Source: Bacteroidales bacterium
GTDB taxonomy: Bacteria > Bacteroidota > Bacteroidia > Bacteroidales > UBA7960
DNA: 10,289 nucleotides
Assembly (NCBI GenBank): GCA_003557765.1
Contig: PWNO01000164.1
Coordinates: forward strand, 1 to 10,289
Direction: 5' to 3'
Shown: positions 5,610 through 10,289 of the stretch, piece by piece
How the letters are laid out: every line of letters begins with the position of its first letter
Numbering within the stretch: position 1 is the stretch's first letter
Notes under the pieces: generated by a model
The model's input: only the letters and a program-made list of their open reading frames with translations
Database searches by the model: none
Told to the model about the DNA's origin: nothing
Translations under genes and position numbers: made by a program

Positions 5610-8334
5610 CTTCATATCTAAGTTTTTTGTTTCAGTTTGTATCCTCATCACCGGTTTTTGCATCACTTATGCACAAGAACCGGCAACCAGCGAAACACCG
5701 GCCTTGCAAGAAGTGGATTCCGTTACTGAAATTGAAGCGGGCGACGATATCCTGGATGATCCACCTGCACGCCACTCTGGCAGTGGCGTGATTCTGGATG
5801 CAATTGTCGAATACAGTGCCGCTGATACAATATTCCATGATATCAGAAACCGCCGTGTGTATATTTTTGGGCAGGGTGACCTCAAATATATTGATATGCA
5901 CCTTACTGCCGACTATATTGAAATAGATTTCAATACGAACGAGTTATATGCCACAGGACTACCCGATACAGCCGGAGTAATGAGGGGCCTTCCGGTTTTT
6001 CAAGAGGGGATGCAAAGTTTTGAATCACGTGAGCTCAGGTATAACTTTGAGACCAAGCGCGGTCGTACAATTGGCGTCATTACTGAAGAAGCCGATGGTT
6101 TTGTTCATGGAAATGTTGTAAAGCTTCAACCTACAAGAGAGGTTCATGTTTCTGAAGGAAAATATACAACCTGTGACCTTGAAGAGCCTCACTTCCATAT
6201 TGAATTTCGGAGGGCAAAAATTATCCCGGACGATAAGATCATTTCTAGCTTTGCATTTTTGGTGATAAGAGGGGTGCCAACTCCGCTTTTTGTGCCATTC
6301 GGATTTTTCCCTAATAAAAGGGGGCAAGCCTCCGGTATCCTTATCCCATCATACGGTGAAACAAGAAACAGAGGCTTTTATCTGGAAAATGGAGGCTTTT
6401 ACTGGGGAATTAATGAATACATGGATTTATCCATTCGCGGTGACGTATACTCCAGAGGTAGCTGGGCGCTCAGATTGGGCTCTGATTATTCTGTGCGCTA
6501 CCGTTATCGTGGCTCAGTAAATTTATCTTATGCTATAAACGTGCTAGGTGAAGAGAATTTGCCAGGATATGAAAGAAGCAGGGACTTTAGAATCAGATGG
6601 AACCATAATCAGGCCAGAGAGGCTCACCCTACAAGAACATTTAGTGCAAGTGTCAATGCAGGAAGTTCACAGGCAAGCAGATTTAATCCTGTTTCAGATG
6701 ATGACTATTTATCCAATACCTTTTCATCAAATGTTTCATATTTAAGAAGATTTGGAGACAGATACAATTTTTCAGCCAATTTGCGTCATAGCCAGAATAC
6801 AAACACAGGTATGGTGGATCTCGGATTGCCAGACATCAGCTTCAGCGCTAGCCGCTTTCACCCCTTTAGAAGAGGTCAGACTGCAGGATCCGGGAAATGG
6901 TATGAAGATATAAGCGTCACCTACTCCATGTCGGCAAGAAATGAATTAAGAATTGCCGACAGTCTTTTGTTTTCGCGTGAAGCACTCACAAAGTTCCGCA
7001 ATGGTGTTAGACATAATATCCCCATTTCATTCTCAACCAGGGTTCTTAATCACTTTAACCTAAGTAGTAGTGTTAATTACACTGAAAGATGGTATTTCAG
7101 CACTATTCGAAAGGAGTGGGACGATGATTTGATGTTTATCCAGGCCAATGATACAATATTTGGAGGCGTTCGTACTGACACAATCCCGGGGTTTAAAGCT
7201 GCAAGGGATTTCAGCTTTTCGTCGGGGTTAAGCACAAAACTCTACGGAATGATGCAGTTTAAGTCTGGCCCGGTTTCAGCTGTAAGACACGTCCTGACTC
7301 CAAGCTTGAGCTTTAGCATGAGACCTGACTTTTCAAGCTCCTTTTGGGGTTATTATAAAAACTATTACGAACCCCAGCAAGGACCCGATGGAAACGATCT
7401 GGAACTAATTAAACGGACATATTCAATTTTTGAACAGGGTATTTATGGAGGACCCCCCAGAGGCAAATCTGGAAACATTGGTTTCTCATTGTCAAATAAC
7501 CTGGAAATGAAAGTGAGAAACAGGCGTGATCCCTCTGAAGGTGATAGGAAAATAGTGTTGATTGATAATTTTGTTGTCTCCACCGGGTACGATCTTGCAA
7601 AAGATTCTCTTAATATGGCTGATATTAGTATGAGTGGCCGCACCAGGATATTCGGGAATTTCAATATTTCCTATTCGAGTTCCTGGACACCCTATGCCCG
7701 AAATGAACAAGGTCAGTTTGTTGATCAGTTTCTTTGGAATACTGATAATCGCCTCTTGCGACTCAACCGAACGAGGTGGAGTCTTGATTTTAACTATTCA
7801 CTCAGTTCATCAACATTTAGAAGAACCGATCGTGATAATGAATTCTCTGACCCAGATTCATTTGATAATGGTATTGCACATGGGAATGGAGCAACCACCC
7901 CTTTTGATTTGAACAGAAATAGTTTTGATGATCTGCATAACGGAAGACAAAACGATTTAACAACCCCAAACGGCGTTGATTACACAGTGCCATGGAATCT
8001 GAATTTTTCTTATTCATTCAGCTACAATTCGAATTATGTTTTTGCCCAGGATGCTATGGACAGAAACTATATTCAAAGTTTGTCTGTTCGTGGTGATTTG
8101 TATCTGACACCCAAATGGAGAATTGGCTTCCGTACAGGCTACGATTTTGATAATAAACAATTAACCTACACATCAATTGATATATACAGGGATTTGCATT
8201 GCTGGGAAATGACATTTAACTGGATTCCAATGGGTTTCAGACAAAGCTATAACTTTACGATCAGAGTCAAGGCAAGTGTTTTACAGGACCTGAAGTTAAC
8301 CCGAACACGACATCATCTCGACAGGGGTATTTAA
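5599..8334 (+). CDS. lptD: LPS-assembly outer membrane protein LptD
   Basis: Outer-membrane beta-barrel that receives lipopolysaccharide from the periplasmic Lpt bridge and places it in the outer leaflet. Residues 1-25 are a signal peptide (cleavage likely after CITYA). An acidic linker precedes an LptA/OstA-like domain (about 65-215, including GQGDLKYIDMHLTADYIEI). The conserved VPTPLFVPFGFFPNKRGQASGILIPSYG segment starts near residue 228, and a long barrel of alternating aromatic and polar strands follows, ending with HCWEMTFNWIPMGFRQSYNF and VKASVLQDLKL. The 911-residue length suits Bacteroidota LptD. The mature protein has only two cysteines, Cys192 (YTTC) and Cys868 (LHCW). No ATG or GTG lies between the in-frame stop at 5584 and the signal peptide, so TTG at 5599 is the only usual start that keeps the signal; the first in-frame ATG is about 100 codons in. 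The C-terminus lacks the usual final aromatic residue. Assignment is strong; the exact start is less sure. Confidence 0.9.
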   Translation: MCTNFISKFFVSVCILITGFCITYAQEPATSETPALQEVDSVTEIEAGDDILDDPPARHSGSGVILDAIVEYSAADTIFHDIRNRRVYIFGQGDLKYIDMHLTADYIEIDFNTNELYATGLPDTAGVMRGLPVFQEGMQSFESRELRYNFETKRGRTIGVITEEADGFVHGNVVKLQPTREVHVSEGKYTTCDLEEPHFHIEFRRAKIIPDDKIISSFAFLVIRGVPTPLFVPFGFFPNKRGQASGILIPSYGETRNRGFYLENGGFYWGINEYMDLSIRGDVYSRGSWALRLGSDYSVRYRYRGSVNLSYAINVLGEENLPGYERSRDFRIRWNHNQAREAHPTRTFSASVNAGSSQASRFNPVSDDDYLSNTFSSNVSYLRRFGDRYNFSANLRHSQNTNTGMVDLGLPDISFSASRFHPFRRGQTAGSGKWYEDISVTYSMSARNELRIADSLLFSREALTKFRNGVRHNIPISFSTRVLNHFNLSSSVNYTERWYFSTIRKEWDDDLMFIQANDTIFGGVRTDTIPGFKAARDFSFSSGLSTKLYGMMQFKSGPVSAVRHVLTPSLSFSMRPDFSSSFWGYYKNYYEPQQGPDGNDLELIKRTYSIFEQGIYGGPPRGKSGNIGFSLSNNLEMKVRNRRDPSEGDRKIVLIDNFVVSTGYDLAKDSLNMADISMSGRTRIFGNFNISYSSSWTPYARNEQGQFVDQFLWNTDNRLLRLNRTRWSLDFNYSLSSSTFRRTDRDNEFSDPDSFDNGIAHGNGATTPFDLNRNSFDDLHNGRQNDLTTPNGVDYTVPWNLNFSYSFSYNSNYVFAQDAMDRNYIQSLSVRGDLYLTPKWRIGFRTGYDFDNKQLTYTSIDIYRDLHCWEMTFNWIPMGFRQSYNFTIRVKASVLQDLKLTRTRHHLDRGI

Positions 8335-8346
8335 ATAATAGCTGAC

Positions 8347-9423
8347 TCACGCAAGTGTATATGGCACATTAAGATCGTTGCATAATGTTTTGATCTGATC
8401 TTTTACTTTATCCTGAATGAAAATGCCTGTTATTTTATGCCTTTCCTCTGCCTCTCTCTCCGGATCACCTGGTATCAGGACTTTATCCTTGCCTTTAGCA
8501 GGGGGTGCATTTCGAAATGTTTTTATCCACAAGTCCATCGACTGCAGGAACGATTCTGCGGGGCGAAAAGCATCAATCCGCATGGCACCAAAAAAATGCC
8601 CTGTTCCTTTGCCTGGCAGATTTTCTTTTATTGACAACCAAGGAACTGAAGGGGGCACAAAAGGTCCGAAATTGGCACCGGAGAGGATAGCAGAAAAAAT
8701 ATCGATTACAGAAGCCATACAATAGCCCTTATGACTGCCAAACTTACGACTACTTCCCAACGGAAGAATTGCCCCGCCTTTTTTAAGGATGCCGGAATCT
8801 GTTGTTGTCCTGCCTTCTGCATCCTGTAAGAATCCGGCATCGATTGATAAACCATTTTTGTGCAACAGGTCTACCTTGCCCCTGGCAATGGCTGCAGTGG
8901 CAAAATCCACAACAACCGGTGGCTCTCTGAGTGCCGGAACTGCAACAGCTAAAGGGTTGGTCCCCATCAGTCCAATCTTGGAAAATGTGGGTGCAACTAA
9001 TGGGTTTGCATTAGTCATGCATAAACCGATCATCTCATGTGATAATGCCTGCATGGCATAATAGCCCGCAATACCAAAATGATTGCTGTTACGTACGGCC
9101 ACCCATCCCGTACCTGTTGTAGAGGCCTTGCCAATAGCAAGCTGCATGGCATAATTTGCAACAACAGGCCCGAGTCCGTTGTCGCCGTCAAGAGTAATTG
9201 TTGACGGACCTTCGTGGATGATTGCTGGCTGCGCTTTTGGGTTGATTCTATTTATGCGTAACATCGTGATGTAGTCGTGCAATCGGAGCAGCCCATGTGA
9301 GGGAATGCCTCGCAATTCAGCAGAAATTAATACATCAGCAACAATGGAAGCATCTGCCTGTGAAACCCCACACTTGCTAAGAAGGGAAATAACAATCTTT
9401 AAAAGATCATGCTCTTTGTACAT
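8347..9423 (-). CDS. Ldh2-family malate/L-lactate/ureidoglycolate-type NAD(P)-dependent dehydrogenase
   Basis: Soluble oxidoreductase of the Ldh_2 fold, which oxidises 2-hydroxy acids (malate, L-lactate, sulfolactate, ureidoglycolate) or reduces the matching 2-oxo acids or imines with NAD(P). Numbering from the start used here, typical signatures are RGIPSHGLLRL with His43, RNSNHFGIAGYYA with His115, MGTNPLAVAVP (153-163), VVVDFATAAIARGKV (170-184) with Asp173, GSHKGYCMA with Lys232, and LIPGDPERE near the C-terminus. I start at ATG 9423 (358 residues), because MYKEHDLLK is where family members normally begin. A longer frame starts at ATG 9474, but it adds 17 hydrophobic residues (FYFFEYSLLFLI) unexpected on a cytosolic enzyme. 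The gene is convergent with lptD, with 12 bases between stops and no clear hairpin. The neighbours do not reveal the substrate. Confidence 0.88.
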   Translation of the reverse strand: MYKEHDLLKIVISLLSKCGVSQADASIVADVLISAELRGIPSHGLLRLHDYITMLRINRINPKAQPAIIHEGPSTITLDGDNGLGPVVANYAMQLAIGKASTTGTGWVAVRNSNHFGIAGYYAMQALSHEMIGLCMTNANPLVAPTFSKIGLMGTNPLAVAVPALREPPVVVDFATAAIARGKVDLLHKNGLSIDAGFLQDAEGRTTTDSGILKKGGAILPLGSSRKFGSHKGYCMASVIDIFSAILSGANFGPFVPPSVPWLSIKENLPGKGTGHFFGAMRIDAFRPAESFLQSMDLWIKTFRNAPPAKGKDKVLIPGDPEREAEERHKITGIFIQDKVKDQIKTLCNDLNVPYTLA

Positions 9424-9432
9424 TTTTTGGAT

Positions 9433-9440
9433 CAAAAATA
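9433..9440 (-). promoter_or_regulatory. possible -7 promoter element (TATTTTTG) at the dehydrogenase start
   Basis: The minus strand reads TATTTTTG, matching TAnnTTTG, just upstream of the ATG at 9423. Transcription would begin only a few bases before that ATG, giving a nearly leaderless message and excluding the longer start at 9474. The nearest upstream TTTG (9456-9453) is only 12 bases away, short of the usual 17-23, so this may be a chance match in AT-rich DNA. Confidence 0.25.
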
Positions 9441-9606
9441 GCAACGAATATTCAAAAAAATAAAAATTATTCATCCGAAAACGATAAGAATTCTCTTATT
9501 GTGTTGCATAGTTCTAAAAAAAATTGAATATTTGAATGCAATTATTACAGAAAGCAAAGACAAAAGAAAAAAAATATTTTTAACCCCTTTTTTTTGGAAT
9601 TAATTA

Positions 9607-9614
9607 TACCTTTG
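9607..9614 (+). promoter_or_regulatory. Bacteroidota -7 promoter element (TACCTTTG) for the last gene
   Basis: TACCTTTG followed by CA is a close match to the TAnnTTTG element, placed so that transcription would begin near 9620 and leave an AT-rich leader of about 25 bases before the ATG at 9646. No TTTG lies at the ideal upstream distance; the nearest (9593-9596) is only 10 bases away and the region is a T run. The rest of the 9475-9645 gap is AT-rich poly-A/poly-T DNA, with no small gene that I can support. Confidence 0.5.
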
Positions 9615-9645
9615 CATATTCTTAAAAATCAACAATCATAATCAT

Positions 9646-10230
9646 ATGAAAACAGTTATTCAGATTGTTTTAGTCATCGTAATTGTCGTATTGGGCTATT
9701 TCGTGTACGACAGCATCATGGAACCTGTCAGGTTCCGTCAGGAGGTGCAGGTTCGTGAAGCTGATATCATTCAAAGGCTTAAGGACATAAGAGAAGTGCA
9801 AAGATCTCACAGGTCACGTTATCAGAGATTTACTGGTGATTTGGATTCCCTGGTGATGTTTTTGAATGTAGATTCACTGCCTTTGATCCGCGCTATCGGA
9901 CATGTCCCGGACACATTAACTGAAGCTGAAGCTGTTAGAATGGGCATCGTCGAACGCGACACCATATGGATTGCTGCCAGGGATAGCCTGCTTCGCAATG
10001 TAAGGTACCCTGTTGAACAGCTTCCATATGTCCCATACGGACAAGGAGCCCGCTTTGACATGAACTCAGGCTTTATTGAAAGGGGTTTGGTTAGGTTACC
10101 TGTATTTGAGGCTTCTGTGCAAGCTCATATTTACATGAGTGATTTGGATAACTGGCGCGTGTATTACACCCGTGAAGACCTAAGAGTAGGTTCTATGCAA
10201 GAGGCCGTACTTGATGGCAACTGGGAATAA
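9646..10230 (+). CDS. conserved membrane-anchored protein of unknown function
   Basis: A 194-residue protein with one N-terminal hydrophobic helix (about residues 4-22) and a soluble remainder, probably outside the cytoplasm. The helix is followed directly by a charged amphipathic stretch (EVQVREADIIQRLKDIREVQ, about 32-51) and then RYQRFTGDLDSLVMFL. This layout recalls pseudopilin-like proteins, in which a membrane helix continues into a long helix before a small globular domain, but there is no prepilin peptidase site (no Gly followed by a hydrophobic run with Glu at +5). The C-terminus ends in DGNWE. I recall similar proteins across Bacteroidota, annotated only as hypothetical; that is from memory, not from a search. 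The ATG at 9646 follows an AT-rich leader with no Shine-Dalgarno sequence, as usual in the phylum. The gene is divergent from the dehydrogenase. The coding call is firm; the function is unknown. Confidence 0.85.
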   Translation: MKTVIQIVLVIVIVVLGYFVYDSIMEPVRFRQEVQVREADIIQRLKDIREVQRSHRSRYQRFTGDLDSLVMFLNVDSLPLIRAIGHVPDTLTEAEAVRMGIVERDTIWIAARDSLLRNVRYPVEQLPYVPYGQGARFDMNSGFIERGLVRLPVFEASVQAHIYMSDLDNWRVYYTREDLRVGSMQEAVLDGNWE

Positions 10231-10246
10231 ATCATGAAATAAAAAT

Positions 10247-10264
10247 TTCCGGCTCTTTTCGGAA
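10247..10264 (+). other. weak hairpin after the last gene
   Basis: TTCCG (10247-10251) and CGGAA (10260-10264) form a 5-bp stem with an 8-base loop, 16 bases after the stop codon. No T tract follows the stem (only TATCTTGCG), so I doubt it is a working terminator. The 59 bases after the gene hold no start codon that I can assign to a further gene. Confidence 0.2.
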
Positions 10265-10289
10265 TATCTTGCGTATTGGTGATACGTAC

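Noticed and set aside
7634..7912. 92-codon plus-strand frame inside lptD, and several antisense frames at 7409-7710
   Set aside because: They are out-of-frame translations of the barrel region, which reads through as one uninterrupted beta-barrel protein.
8417..9061. Plus-strand frames of 61-102 codons opposite the dehydrogenase
   Set aside because: They are antisense to a conserved Ldh2-family gene with intact motifs; no start signals or motifs support them.
1..10289. A mobile element, defence system, CRISPR array or biosynthetic cluster
   Set aside because: Intergenic gaps are short, I see no transposase, integrase, tandem spacer-repeat pattern or long terminal inverted repeats, and every sizeable gene but one falls into a recognised housekeeping or metabolic family.

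Overview
The window looks like core chromosome of a Bacteroidota (Bacteroidetes) species, probably close to Bacteroidales/Marinilabiliales; I cannot name a genus. The pointers are the promoter style (TTTG plus TAnnTTTG elements instead of sigma70 boxes), start sites with no Shine-Dalgarno sequence, a Bacteroidota-type LptD, an amidase with a C-terminal SPOR-like domain, and a closing small membrane-anchored protein that I recall as widespread in this phylum. I see no insertion sequence, phage gene, CRISPR array, tRNA or rRNA, and no intergenic gap above about 175 bases.

Layout from left to right. Bases 3-1607 (+) hold the 3' part of a divergent KamA-family radical SAM/PLP aminomutase whose true start lies before the window. 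Its substrate-pocket residues look like those of glutamate 2,3-aminomutase rather than lysine 2,3-aminomutase. It meets a branched-chain aminotransferase (ilvE, minus strand, 1675-2694) tail to tail across a 67-base gap with possible terminator hairpins. Next on the minus strand come a PBP4-type D-Ala-D-Ala carboxypeptidase (dacB, 2792-4285) and, 21 bases upstream of it, an N-acetylmuramoyl-L-alanine amidase (4307-5497). These two are very likely co-transcribed. Divergent from them is lptD (5599-8334, +), the outer-membrane LPS translocon. It is followed tail to tail, 12 bases away, by an Ldh2-family NAD(P)-dependent malate/lactate-type dehydrogenase (minus, 8347-9423). The last gene (9646-10230, +) is a small membrane-anchored protein of unknown function, preceded by a TAccTTTG promoter element.

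The centre is a cell-envelope cluster: amidase and DacB remodel peptidoglycan in the periplasm, while LptD inserts lipopolysaccharide into the outer membrane. All three meet at one compact 101-base divergent control region, where the best amidase promoter overlaps the lptD start. Neither gene there begins with ATG (GTG for the amidase, TTG for lptD). The flanking genes (aminomutase, BCAT, dehydrogenase) are amino- and hydroxy-acid metabolism with no evident link to the envelope genes.

I did not find an obviously new multi-gene system. The points most worth checking are the predicted glutamate-type pocket of the aminomutase, the two-cysteine LptD, and the overlapping control region with non-ATG starts.
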